Positions 1 through 7,296 of a DNA stretch of 37,635 bases are shown one piece after another. The stretch is from the NCBI GenBank assembly GCA_016788605.1, contig JAEUSO010000003.1, positions 1-37,635 of the forward strand. The letters are read 5' to 3'. How positions within the stretch are numbered: position 1 is the first letter of the stretch; every line of letters begins with the position of its first letter. This DNA comes from Candidatus Kapaibacterium sp. (GTDB lineage Bacteria; Bacteroidota; Ignavibacteria; Kapaibacteriales; NICIL-2). Under the pieces are notes generated by a model. The model was not told the DNA's origin, searched no databases, and saw only the letters and a program-made list of their open reading frames with translations. Both the position numbers and the translations under genes were made by a program.

Positions 1-2
1 CG

Positions 3-521
3 ACGTTCGAAACCATTCAGAAAGCATTCGTCGTGGCATCGCCTCCGGCTGCAAAACCGGCAACGCCTGTAGTGGATACAACAACCCCCAAAGGACCGGA
101 GCCGCCGTCGCAAACATTCATGGCTGCACCCGGCATGGGCTTTACAATTCAGGTTCCCGATAACTTCCGCGCAAAAGGCGTGAAGGCGGCGGGCGCACTT
201 GGCGGCACGGAATACTTGGGCAGCAGGTTGGATTGCACTATCCGTGTGGATGTGCTTGATGCTTCGAAGCAACAAAACTTGGATAAAATCGCAAACGATA
301 ATAAAGCGGGTTTCGGCGGTTCATCGCCATCGTCCACCAATCTGGGCGGGGCAAAGGCAGTGGTGTTCAACTACTCGCCTGCTGCGGGAATCAGCCGCCG
401 CGTGTACCTCTGTGTGCGCGATGCCAAACTCTACCGCGTCTTCGTTACGTGGAATAATGCAGAGCAGGCAACCTATCTGCCGGTGTTCGAGAAATCCATG
501 TCGTCGTTCCAATTCAAGTAA
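3..521 (+). CDS. Partial secreted-type protein, PsbP/DcrB-like domain (5' end missing)
   Basis: The reading frame is already open at the left edge, so the true start lies outside the window; a GTG at 33 is in frame but there is no reason to prefer it. The visible part is about 172 residues. It begins with a Pro/Ala/Thr-rich linker of about 45 residues, followed by one compact domain. That domain has the pattern of PsbP/DcrB/DUF1795-like folds: a hydrophobic 'GFTIQVPDNF' strand near its start and a 'YLPVFEKSMSSFQF' end, which is the usual terminal helix and strand. Such domains are common in bacterial lipoproteins and envelope proteins of unknown function. The linker suggests attachment to something N-terminal, such as a signal peptide or a membrane anchor, which cannot be seen. 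A hairpin terminator follows the stop codon. The fold assignment is from pattern only. Confidence 0.6.
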   Translation, partial: TFETIQKAFVVASPPAAKPATPVVDTTTPKGPEPPSQTFMAAPGMGFTIQVPDNFRAKGVKAAGALGGTEYLGSRLDCTIRVDVLDASKQQNLDKIANDNKAGFGGSSPSSTNLGGAKAVVFNYSPAAGISRRVYLCVRDAKLYRVFVTWNNAEQATYLPVFEKSMSSFQFK

Positions 522-561
522 TCGGTTCTCGGTGCGTTTCGGCACTTACTCTCTATCAACG

Positions 562-597
562 GGCGGATGTACGGATTATGTATGTCCGCCTTTTTTG
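562..597 (+). terminator. Rho-independent terminator of the first gene
   Basis: GGCGGA (562-567) pairs with TCCGCC (585-590) and is followed directly by TTTTTTGT. It lies 41 bases after the stop at 521 and before the small gene at 619, so it ends the transcript of the partial gene. Confidence 0.7.
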
Positions 598-618
598 TAT
601 CACCACATCCGCATCATC

Positions 619-777
619 ATGAATAATCAACCCCGCATACCCCAATCGAAAAGCATACGCGAATGCCCGTACTGCCGCCATATTGGCGACGTAGTGTGGG
701 TGCACGGTCACGGACAATGCGCTAACTGTAAAATCAACATTGATGAATGCTGCCGTGGCGAGGAGTGCCGCGAATAG
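619..777 (+). CDS. Small zinc-ribbon protein, 52 residues
   Basis: A short protein with two CxxC knuckles: C16-P-Y-C19 and C34-A-N-C37, plus C44, C45 and C50 near the acidic C-terminus. Two CxxC pairs 14 residues apart are a typical zinc-ribbon arrangement. Between them is the stretch 'VVWVHGHGQC', whose histidines could also bind metal. It begins at an ATG 22 bases after the upstream terminator's T-run. The same frame is open further upstream but lies over the neighbouring gene in another frame, so the short form is the likely gene. I recall similar Cys-rich peptides of unknown function from Bacteroidota genomes but cannot name a family. Role unknown; it may bind nucleic acid or simply hold a metal. 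Confidence 0.65.
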   Translation: MNNQPRIPQSKSIRECPYCRHIGDVVWVHGHGQCANCKINIDECCRGEECRE

Positions 778-849
778 AACGGTTTCCCGTCCTCTGTGCC
801 AATCTCTTCTGCGAACTGTTTTCTGGCGAACTACCAAGTTCCTTTCTTC

Positions 850-867
850 AACGCTTGATTAAGCGTT
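850..867. terminator. Hairpin between convergent genes, possible terminator
   Basis: AACGCTT (850-856) and AAGCGTT (861-867) form a perfect 7-bp stem with a GATT loop, overlapping the nusB stop codon and lying between convergent genes. There is no T-run on either side, so terminator function is uncertain. Confidence 0.35.
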
Positions 868-1762
868 ATGCAGCTGTATCGCTCTCTGTGCCGCTGTCTT
901 CCATCGCATCGGGAGGAATGCTAAAATCCTCCATATTAAACTCCACTGAATAGGGTTCATCCTCATCATCCATTGCGTCGCGGTATTGGAGCTTGGGTAG
1001 TTTGGTCAAACCAAGCACTTTGGCAAGCGAGGACGACTGTACGGCAACAACCTCTTGCTCTTCGTCCGCATCGGCGGGTTCGGCAGCGGCTTTGAGTACG
1101 GCATCATCGAGCATTGCGGTCGGAATGCCGGTAAGGGCGGAAACACGCGCCGGAGTTTCGCCCTGCAACCCGCGACCTTCCTTGATAATCTTTCCTGCGG
1201 CGACAAGTTCTTCGCAGGCGGCGTCAAGAATACCGTTCAGGAAGACATTGCTTTTTTCTGTCGAATACCGCTTACCTACTTCCAATGCTTCGTTGATGCT
1301 GACCTTGGTCGGAATGTCCTTACATTCAATCATCTCGGTAATGGTCATCGTCAGGATTTGCCTGTCAATGAGTGCAATGCGGTCGAGTTCCCAGTTTTTT
1401 GCAAGCCGTTCGATAATATCGTCGGCGATTGTAGCATACTGCGTTGTTTTATCCAGCAGTATCCGCGCAAACTCAATGTCTTTCTCGCGCCAGATAATCG
1501 GTGTGTCGGCTTCCATGTCGGCGATTTCCTCGGGGCGCAGCATCCGCTTTGGCGCACCGTTTTGCGGAGTTTCGGGGTCGTCAATGGTAAAGTCGCGGAA
1601 GAAGATATGCTCGAACATCCGCTGGCGGTTATCCTCGCCGGTGGTATATGCCACAAGCAGTTGCAGCACTTTCTCGCGCGCAAGGCGGCGGCTGCCGTCA
1701 ATTTTGCGTTTGGTGCTGAGCGGAAAGGGGTTGGCGTTCACATCAACGGGCTTTTTTTTCAT
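866..1762 (-). CDS. nusB: Transcription antitermination factor NusB, long form
   Basis: NusB binds BoxA RNA with NusE (ribosomal protein S10) and promotes antitermination, chiefly of rRNA operons. The core spans residues about 25-190: 'RRLAREKVLQLL' opens the RNA-binding helix, and 'WELDRIALIDRQIL' and 'VSINEALEVGKRYS...FLNGILD' are the classic C-terminal NusB helices. At 298 residues it is roughly twice the usual bacterial length. The extra length comes from an insertion (about 60-90) and an acidic, Glu/Asp-rich tail (about 200-298). It starts at an ATG at 1762 and lies 97 bases downstream of the leucine dehydrogenase gene on the same strand, so it may be cotranscribed or have its own promoter. 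The identification of the core is secure; the role of the tail is unknown. Confidence 0.92.
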   Translation of the reverse strand: MKKKPVDVNANPFPLSTKRKIDGSRRLAREKVLQLLVAYTTGEDNRQRMFEHIFFRDFTIDDPETPQNGAPKRMLRPEEIADMEADTPIIWREKDIEFARILLDKTTQYATIADDIIERLAKNWELDRIALIDRQILTMTITEMIECKDIPTKVSINEALEVGKRYSTEKSNVFLNGILDAACEELVAAGKIIKEGRGLQGETPARVSALTGIPTAMLDDAVLKAAAEPADADEEQEVVAVQSSSLAKVLGLTKLPKLQYRDAMDDEDEPYSVEFNMEDFSIPPDAMEDSGTESDTAA

Positions 1763-1859
1763 AGAACCGACTTAAGGTAATAGCGTCTGTAAATCGTGTG
1801 TTGTTGATACCGGATTGTATATCTGATGATTACTCTGAAGCAAGTGGTTGTGCGCTGCG

Positions 1860-2945
1860 TCAGTTACCGCCACGGATGTTCGGCACACCCATGTAATTGC
1901 CGTGGATATGGCGCACGGCTGCTATGCGCTCTTCCGCAATTTTGTTCGAGGCAGCCACCGTCAGGATGTTCTCGCGTGCGGCTGTTGCAAAGATGGTGCT
2001 TAGCGTATCGTAGATGTGTTCCACCTTGCGGGTGACTTGCTCGGTTGACCAGTTTTCGATTTCCGAACTGACGTTAATCAAGCCGCCGGCGTTAATAACG
2101 TAATCGGGTGCGTAGAGGATATTGCGTTGCTTGAGCGCTTCGCCATGTTTCTTTTCTTCCTTGAGCTGGTTGTTCGCGCCGCCCGCCACGACTGCACATT
2201 TCAACTTGCCGATTGTGTCGTCGTTGATGATTGCACCAAGCGCATTGGGCGAGAAGATATCGCAATCGAAATCATACACGGCATCGGGTGCGATATAGGT
2301 TGCGCCCGTGCTTGCACAGACCGCCCGCGCTTTGTCTTCAAAAATATCGGTGGCAAATACGGTTGCGCCTTCGTTCGAGAGATGCTGCATCACATACTTC
2401 GCCACGTTGCCGGTTCCCTGCACCACAACGCGCTTGCCCGCAAGGGAGTCGCTGCCGAACTGCACTTTTGCCGCCGCCTTCATACCCACATACACGCCAA
2501 GCGCTGTGAATGGCGAGGGGTCGCCGCTTCCGTTCGCGCCGCCAACACCGGTAACAAAGCGTGTCTCCATACGAATCCACTCCATGTCCTGAACCGATGT
2601 ACCAACGTCCTCGGCGGTGATATAGCGTCCGCGCTGCGTTTCCACGAAGCGACCGTAGGAACGGAACAACGCTTCGGTTTTCTGCGTATGCGAATCGCCG
2701 ATGATGACCGCCTTGCCGCCGCCTAAGTTCAATCCCGCAACCGCCGCCTTATAGGTCATCCCGCGCGAGAGGCGCAGTGCGTCGGTGATTGCTTCGGCAT
2801 CGCTTGCGTAGTTCCACATGCGTGTACCGCCCAACGCGGGACCAAGCGTCGTATCATGAATACCAATAATTGCGCGCAAGCCGCTTTTTGGGTCGGAGCA
2901 GAAAACAACCTGCTCGTGTCCGTACATATCAAGTTCTTGAAACAT
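1860..2945 (-). CDS. ldh: Leucine dehydrogenase (Glu/Leu/Phe/Val dehydrogenase family)
   Basis: Catalyses NAD+-dependent reversible oxidative deamination of branched-chain amino acids, leucine first, giving the 2-oxo acid and ammonia. The protein is 361 residues, normal for the family. The start 'MFQELDMYGHEQVVFC' matches known leucine dehydrogenases; the frame stays open upstream to 3086 but that part is unlike the family and runs over a promoter-like box. Visible hallmarks are 'HDTTLGPALGGTRMW', substrate lysine K66 (MTYK), catalytic lysine K78 (GGGK), the AEDVG segment with D113, and the NAD-binding GTGNVA turn at 177-182. The closest pattern match from memory is Bacillus leucine dehydrogenase; a valine dehydrogenase preference cannot be excluded. 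It sits beside a glutamate dehydrogenase gene on the same strand, but a terminator separates them. Confidence 0.92.
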   Translation of the reverse strand: MFQELDMYGHEQVVFCSDPKSGLRAIIGIHDTTLGPALGGTRMWNYASDAEAITDALRLSRGMTYKAAVAGLNLGGGKAVIIGDSHTQKTEALFRSYGRFVETQRGRYITAEDVGTSVQDMEWIRMETRFVTGVGGANGSGDPSPFTALGVYVGMKAAAKVQFGSDSLAGKRVVVQGTGNVAKYVMQHLSNEGATVFATDIFEDKARAVCASTGATYIAPDAVYDFDCDIFSPNALGAIINDDTIGKLKCAVVAGGANNQLKEEKKHGEALKQRNILYAPDYVINAGGLINVSSEIENWSTEQVTRKVEHIYDTLSTIFATAARENILTVAASNKIAEERIAAVRHIHGNYMGVPNIRGGN

Positions 2946-3037
2946 GTCGTCGTGTGATAATAGTAATCTGGCACTGATTGCGGGGCGGGTTGTGCATCGG
3001 CGGCACGTTCCCGGCAGCCCCGTGTATTTTGAGCGCG

Positions 3038-3045
3038 CAAAAATA
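3038..3045 (-). promoter_or_regulatory. Bacteroidota-type -7 box of the leucine dehydrogenase gene
   Basis: Read on the minus strand this is TATTTTTG, an exact TAnnTTTG match, about 93 bases upstream of the start at 2945. No good -33 TTG at the expected spacing was found. Confidence 0.45.
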
Positions 3046-3173
3046 GGAGAAAAACAATATGTCCGGCGGGAAGATATTGTAATCATAACGGAAGCGTCTT
3101 CTTTCGCGGTGAGTTCCCGTCGGGTTGGCGCTCCAAGCGCGGCGGTTATAGCATGTAGATTGCCTCATCCTCA

Positions 3174-3213
3174 AACAAAAAATCCCGCCCCTGCAATGAA
3201 GCGGGAGCGGGAT
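3174..3213 (-). terminator. Rho-independent terminator of the glutamate dehydrogenase gene
   Basis: A roughly 11-14 bp stem (ATCCCGC at 3182-3188 with GCGGGAT at 3207-3213, extended inward with one mismatch) is followed on the minus strand by TTTTTTGTTTG. It lies 32 bases after the gdhA stop. The rest of the 299-base gap 2946-3244 holds only the promoter box of the next gene. Confidence 0.85.
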
Positions 3214-3244
3214 GAAATACGAGGTTGCTAAGCGGCTCGCCCGA

Positions 3245-4702
3245 TTAGGGGAAGATACCGAGCGACGAATATGATGTTGCGATTTTATCAATTGCCGTTA
3301 TGAAGCCCGCCGTACGCATGTCGTGTACTTTCTTGTGTGTGCGCCATGTTTCCATAATCTCGTGATACGAACCAATCATGGTGTCTTCCAAGCCGCTGTT
3401 CACAAGGTCTTCCTCGTCGGCGCCGCGACCGATGAGTTCGCGTTCCGACGGGGTAAGTGCGTGACCGGTGATGCGCTCGACTGCTGCGATAAGCGATGTA
3501 TTGGTGTTCTCCTCGAAGCGTTTGTCCATGCGCCCGAAGCGAACGTGCGAGAGATTCTTCAGCCACTCGAAGTAACTGACCACCACACCGCCCGCGTTGA
3601 TATACATGTCGGGGATGGCAAGGATGCCGCGCTTGATAAGGATTTCTTCCGCTGCTGCGGTAATCGGACCGTTTGCACCTTCGGCAATCAGCTTCGCCTT
3701 AATCTTATCGGCATTACCCTCGTTGATTTGGGATTCGAGTGCGGCGGGAACAAGAATATCGCACGGATATTCAAGCACCGAGTTGCCGTTTTTCACCGTC
3801 TTCGCTGCGGCAAAATTGGTGATGCTGCCCGTCGCCTTGCGGTGTGCGTCTAATGCAGCCACGTCAATGCCGTCTTTGTTATAGACCGCACCGTCCCACT
3901 CGATGATACCCACGATGGTTGCGCCGCCTTCTTGCAGAAACTTCGCTGCGTGGTAGCCCACGTTGCCGAACCCTTGCACAATAATCCGCTTGTCACCCAA
4001 GCCCATCGTCATGCCTAACTTCTTCATCAATGCTGTGTCATTCACCGCTTCGCGCACACCGAAATACACGCCGCGACCTGTCGCCTCGGTGCGTCCGCGA
4101 ACTCCGCCTTGGCTGACGGGCTTACCGGTAACGCAACCAAGTGCATTGATGTCGTCGGGACGGTAGGATTGATATGTGTCGGCAATCCACGCCATTTCGC
4201 GCTGACCTGAACCGTAGTCGGGAGCGGGAACGTCCACGCTTGCGCCGATGCAGTTCTTGTGGATGAGTTCCACCGTATAGCGGCGCGTGATACGCTCAAG
4301 TTCTTCGACCGATACTTTTTTAGGATTGATTTTGATTGCGCCTTTTCCGCCGCCGAAGGGAACATTCACCACGGCGCACTTGTAGGTCATCAGCGAAGCA
4401 AGGGCAATCACTTCTTCAACATCCGCATCCTCGCTGTAACGGATACCGCCTTTGCAGGGCAGTTTGTGGTGCGAGTGTTCCGCACGCCACGCACTAATCA
4501 CTTGTATCTCGCCGTTGATACGCGCAGGAAACTTGACTTCCAGCACTGTGTTACATGCCCGGATTTGTTCAAGAATGCCTGCCGGATGCGACATGTGGTT
4601 CGCCGCTTTATTGAAGTAGCGGTTCACCGATTCATTGAAGCCAGCGCCCATTCCCGCATGGGAAGAAGACGCCGCTTTTGGTTTTGCTTTCGCTTTTGCC
4701 AT
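3245..4702 (-). CDS. gdhA: Glutamate dehydrogenase
   Basis: Interconverts glutamate and 2-oxoglutarate plus ammonia with NAD(P), linking nitrogen and carbon metabolism. The protein is 485 residues. It opens with a Lys/Ala-rich tail of about 20 residues, then the dimerisation/substrate domain with 'LPCKGGIRYS' (K84), 'MTYK' (K108) and 'PFGGGK' (K120), and 'SVDVPAPDYG' with the catalytic aspartate D157. The Rossmann domain carries 'IIVQGFGNVG'. K84 with GGIR is the glutamate-type signature, separating it from the leucine-type paralogue next door. Cofactor preference cannot be read safely. It has its own terminator and a TAnnTTTG box 125 bases upstream, so it appears to be a single-gene transcript. 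The ATG at 4702 is the only sensible start. Confidence 0.93.
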   Translation of the reverse strand: MAKAKAKPKAASSSHAGMGAGFNESVNRYFNKAANHMSHPAGILEQIRACNTVLEVKFPARINGEIQVISAWRAEHSHHKLPCKGGIRYSEDADVEEVIALASLMTYKCAVVNVPFGGGKGAIKINPKKVSVEELERITRRYTVELIHKNCIGASVDVPAPDYGSGQREMAWIADTYQSYRPDDINALGCVTGKPVSQGGVRGRTEATGRGVYFGVREAVNDTALMKKLGMTMGLGDKRIIVQGFGNVGYHAAKFLQEGGATIVGIIEWDGAVYNKDGIDVAALDAHRKATGSITNFAAAKTVKNGNSVLEYPCDILVPAALESQINEGNADKIKAKLIAEGANGPITAAAEEILIKRGILAIPDMYINAGGVVVSYFEWLKNLSHVRFGRMDKRFEENTNTSLIAAVERITGHALTPSERELIGRGADEEDLVNSGLEDTMIGSYHEIMETWRTHKKVHDMRTAGFITAIDKIATSYSSLGIFP

Positions 4703-4826
4703 AGTTGAGTCCTTGAGTAAGATAGTGATGCGGCAGCGCAGCGCACTGCCAAAGAGTTATCGTGTGTTGTGTTGATGCAAACCATGCAATCCATCCGACA
4801 ACGCTTGCCGCAGCCGTATGGTTTCC

Positions 4827-4834
4827 CAAAAATA
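4827..4834 (-). promoter_or_regulatory. Bacteroidota-type -7 box of gdhA
   Basis: Minus-strand TATTTTTG, an exact TAnnTTTG match, about 125 bases upstream of the gdhA start and inside an imperfect ATGGT...ACCAT inverted repeat. The 208-base gap 4703-4910 holds no gene. Confidence 0.4.
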
Positions 4835-4910
4835 CCATCAAGTGCAAGGGCGGCGCAAAATGTTTCGGAATGTATGCGGAGGAATGTCCGACGATGTATG
4901 GCAGCACGCC

Positions 4911-5789
4911 TTACCGGAACAGAATACCGATGCAAAGCAACACGCCAAACACCACGAGCAACTTTCCCGTACCGGCAAGGACGGCATTCAGTTCGGCACC
5001 GCTGCTTCTGCGAAGCGAGTTCCACAAACGAAGTGCGAGCGGCAGCGTCAGTAACGGCAGCAGCATAAACCATGATTGCGAGGTTGCAGCCAAGCCCGCC
5101 GCCACAACGTAGGAACAGCAAAGCAGAATGCCAAAGAGTGTTTCCGCACGCGGGCGACCTAACCGCACGGCAAGAGTCATCTTGCCAACACGGGCATCAG
5201 TTTCTCTATCGCGGATGTTGTTCACACCAAGGATATTCGCCGCAAAGAAGCCGGGTATCAGCGATGAAATCAGCACGTCGGCTCTGAACTCTTGCATCTG
5301 GGCATAATATGCCCCGCACACCGGTATAATCCCAAAAAAGAGCAAGGCGAAAACATCGCCCAATCCGCGGTAGGCAAGCGGATAGGGTCCGCTGGTGTAA
5401 GCATACGCAAAGAAGAGCGATGCACAGCCGATGGCGAAAATGACCCAGCCCGCGTGTGCCACAATCAGCATCCCCGCGCAGAAAACAACGGCGGCAAGAA
5501 GAAGCGAGGAACGCTTCATTGCTTGCGGACTGATGATGCCGCTCGAGACGGCGCGCTGCGGACCGGTGCGGTCGGGAGTATCCGCCCCGCGCTTGTAATC
5601 GCCGAGTTCGTTGGTAAAGTTGGCAAGGATTTGCAAGCCCACAGCGCAGAACAGCGTAAGCAACGCAACAGGTGTTGAATAAGGCGGCTCGGCTCCCGAA
5701 TTGCGGTACGCATACGCAAGGGCAATCAGCACGGGAACCGCACTTGCCGGAAGTGTTTTGGGGCGGGTGGCTGCAAGCCAAGCGTTCAT
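4911..5789 (-). CDS. menA: 1,4-dihydroxy-2-naphthoate polyprenyltransferase MenA
   Basis: An integral membrane UbiA-family prenyltransferase that attaches a polyprenyl chain to 1,4-dihydroxy-2-naphthoate, the membrane-committing step of menaquinone synthesis. It is 292 residues, the usual length, with about eight or nine hydrophobic segments. The first Asp-rich motif is visible around residues 60-80 ('NFTNELGDYKRGADTPDRTGPQRAV'-type region), and the second as 'NNIRDRETDARVGKMTLAVRLG' near 190-210, with the Asp residues that bind Mg-diphosphate. It starts 4 bases after the stop of the upstream MoxR-type ATPase gene, so the two are almost certainly cotranscribed. No other men gene is in the window. 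Presence of MenA indicates menaquinone-based respiration. Confidence 0.92.
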   Translation of the reverse strand: MNAWLAATRPKTLPASAVPVLIALAYAYRNSGAEPPYSTPVALLTLFCAVGLQILANFTNELGDYKRGADTPDRTGPQRAVSSGIISPQAMKRSSLLLAAVVFCAGMLIVAHAGWVIFAIGCASLFFAYAYTSGPYPLAYRGLGDVFALLFFGIIPVCGAYYAQMQEFRADVLISSLIPGFFAANILGVNNIRDRETDARVGKMTLAVRLGRPRAETLFGILLCCSYVVAAGLAATSQSWFMLLPLLTLPLALRLWNSLRRSSGAELNAVLAGTGKLLVVFGVLLCIGILFR

Positions 5790-5793
5790 GCGG

Positions 5794-7134
5794 TCAGGAT
5801 GCCGTTTGTTGTGTGCGGTTGCGGCGTTCTTCTTCGCGTTCGCGTTCGCGCTCCACTTGCTGGAAGACGCGCGTCATGGATTGCTCCACCGATACTTTCA
5901 GTTCGCGCACTTCATCGCACGACGGCACAAACTCCTGAATGAACTGCTCTAATGCGCGGCGGTTTTGCGCTATGGTTTTGTCCGCTCCGCCAAAGGTTTC
6001 CTTAAACCAGTCCACAAACGTCCGGCGCATGGGATTCTGGCTGAACTCGCCAAGCGGTTGGTCGAGCAAGCTGCGGTCGTCGCGGATGTGTTGCAGCAGC
6101 GTCTCGAAAGCAAGCAACGCGGCAATCTGCTCGAAGCCGTTCGAGGAAACAAGCGAGTTCTGCACTGTCTGAAATGCTTTTTTGTAGAGCGCGATGTCTT
6201 CGGGCACGCCAACGGTGGCAAAGATGAAGTAGAGTTTGCTGATGTCCTCGTGCGTGACGTTGGTTCGCGCCCGCAATACCGCCAATGCCCGCAGCAGGTC
6301 GAGCGACTTTGCCTGTGTGCGCGGTGATATGTAGAAGTCCGTGTACTGCGCGGTGGACTGCCCTTTGTGCGATTCGCGGAGTGCGCGGTTGCGAAGGAAC
6401 TCGAAGTGGCGGATAACGAGGTTGGTGAAGTACAGGTCTTCGGGCTTGATATTGATGGAGTACCCTGCGTCGTAGCCGGTAATAATGCCGTGCATCATTT
6501 TCAGTTCGGTGAAGGGAATCTTGGCGGGCGGCTCAATCGTCCTGCCGCCGTGCTGCATATACTTTTGTGCGATACGGTATTGGTTGAACGGCTCTTTGTC
6601 GGGCAGGATAAGTGCTTTGTACATGAAGCGGTCGAGCAATGCCTCGGTTACTTCGCTGACGCGCAGGTAGTTGGTGGCGGCAATCACTGTGTGGAGTTCC
6701 GAGGGTTCGTTTTGCACACCGCGAATAAGCCGGCGTTCATTGAGCAGCGAGAGCAGTGCGCGGAGCGTGAAGTCGTTTGCATCGAAAATCTCGTCAATGA
6801 ATCCGAACTCGCTTTCCACGAGCGAGCCGGTGGTGTTGTGGCGGATGATGCCGGACTTGAGTTCCTCGATGTTCAATCCGCCGAAGTAGGTATCGGGCTG
6901 CTGCTCTTTGCTTGCTTGCACGCGGAAGATTTTCGCGCCCGAAAACATCCCGAATATCTGCTCGGCAAGAAGTGTCTTTCCCACACCGGTGCGGCTTTGC
7001 AGCAGCACGTGCTCGCCCGTAAGCAGCGCGCAAAACGCTTGTTCAATCACCTCTTCGCGGTTAATCACCCGCTGACCGATGAATGCAGCGGCATTCTTCA
7101 ACTTCATCGCTATTTCTTCGATGGACATCCCCAT
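5794..7134 (-). CDS. MoxR/RavA-type AAA+ ATPase
   Basis: A 446-residue AAA+ ATPase of the MoxR branch. Walker A is SRTGVGKT (47-54), Walker B is FGFIDEIF (110-117), and 'ALLSLLNERRL' plus 'VIAATNYL' supply the sensor region. It continues with an extra helical region and a charged coiled-coil tail ('EREREREEERR'). MoxR ATPases usually act as chaperones that insert cofactors or assemble complexes, working with a VWA-domain partner. RavA-like length and the long C-terminal part suggest that subgroup. No VWA gene is adjacent; the neighbour is menA, 4 bases downstream, so this pair forms an operon. An alternative start two codons in (MSIEEIAMKL) is possible. A TATTTTTC sequence about 75 bases upstream is a near-match promoter box. 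Target unknown. Confidence 0.85.
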   Translation of the reverse strand: MGMSIEEIAMKLKNAAAFIGQRVINREEVIEQAFCALLTGEHVLLQSRTGVGKTLLAEQIFGMFSGAKIFRVQASKEQQPDTYFGGLNIEELKSGIIRHNTTGSLVESEFGFIDEIFDANDFTLRALLSLLNERRLIRGVQNEPSELHTVIAATNYLRVSEVTEALLDRFMYKALILPDKEPFNQYRIAQKYMQHGGRTIEPPAKIPFTELKMMHGIITGYDAGYSINIKPEDLYFTNLVIRHFEFLRNRALRESHKGQSTAQYTDFYISPRTQAKSLDLLRALAVLRARTNVTHEDISKLYFIFATVGVPEDIALYKKAFQTVQNSLVSSNGFEQIAALLAFETLLQHIRDDRSLLDQPLGEFSQNPMRRTFVDWFKETFGGADKTIAQNRRALEQFIQEFVPSCDEVRELKVSVEQSMTRVFQQVEREREREEERRNRTQQTAS

Positions 7135-7231
7135 TGGCGCGTTCCCTTCCTGATGTTTGACCTGTTTTTCGTTGATGATGAAAAATACAACGCGCCGGAA
7201 AACAGGGACGAAAAATAGTTGGGGTGCGGGG

Positions 7232-7253
7232 AATAAAAAGAACGGCGGCGTTC
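7232..7253 (-). terminator. Terminator of the Asp-box protein gene
   Basis: On the minus strand GAACG-CCGC-CGTTC (7240-7253) is followed by TTTTTATTCC. It lies 44 bases after the stop of the gene ending at 7297. Short 5-bp stem with a tetraloop. Confidence 0.6.
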
Positions 7254-7296
7254 CCTAATCATGGAGTACCGCTGTTTTTTTTGCATCACGTGAACT

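Noticed and set aside
2946-3086. 47-codon N-terminal extension of leucine dehydrogenase
   Set aside because: The extension is Arg/Ser-rich, unlike the family, and spans a TAnnTTTG box; the ATG at 2945 gives the standard start.
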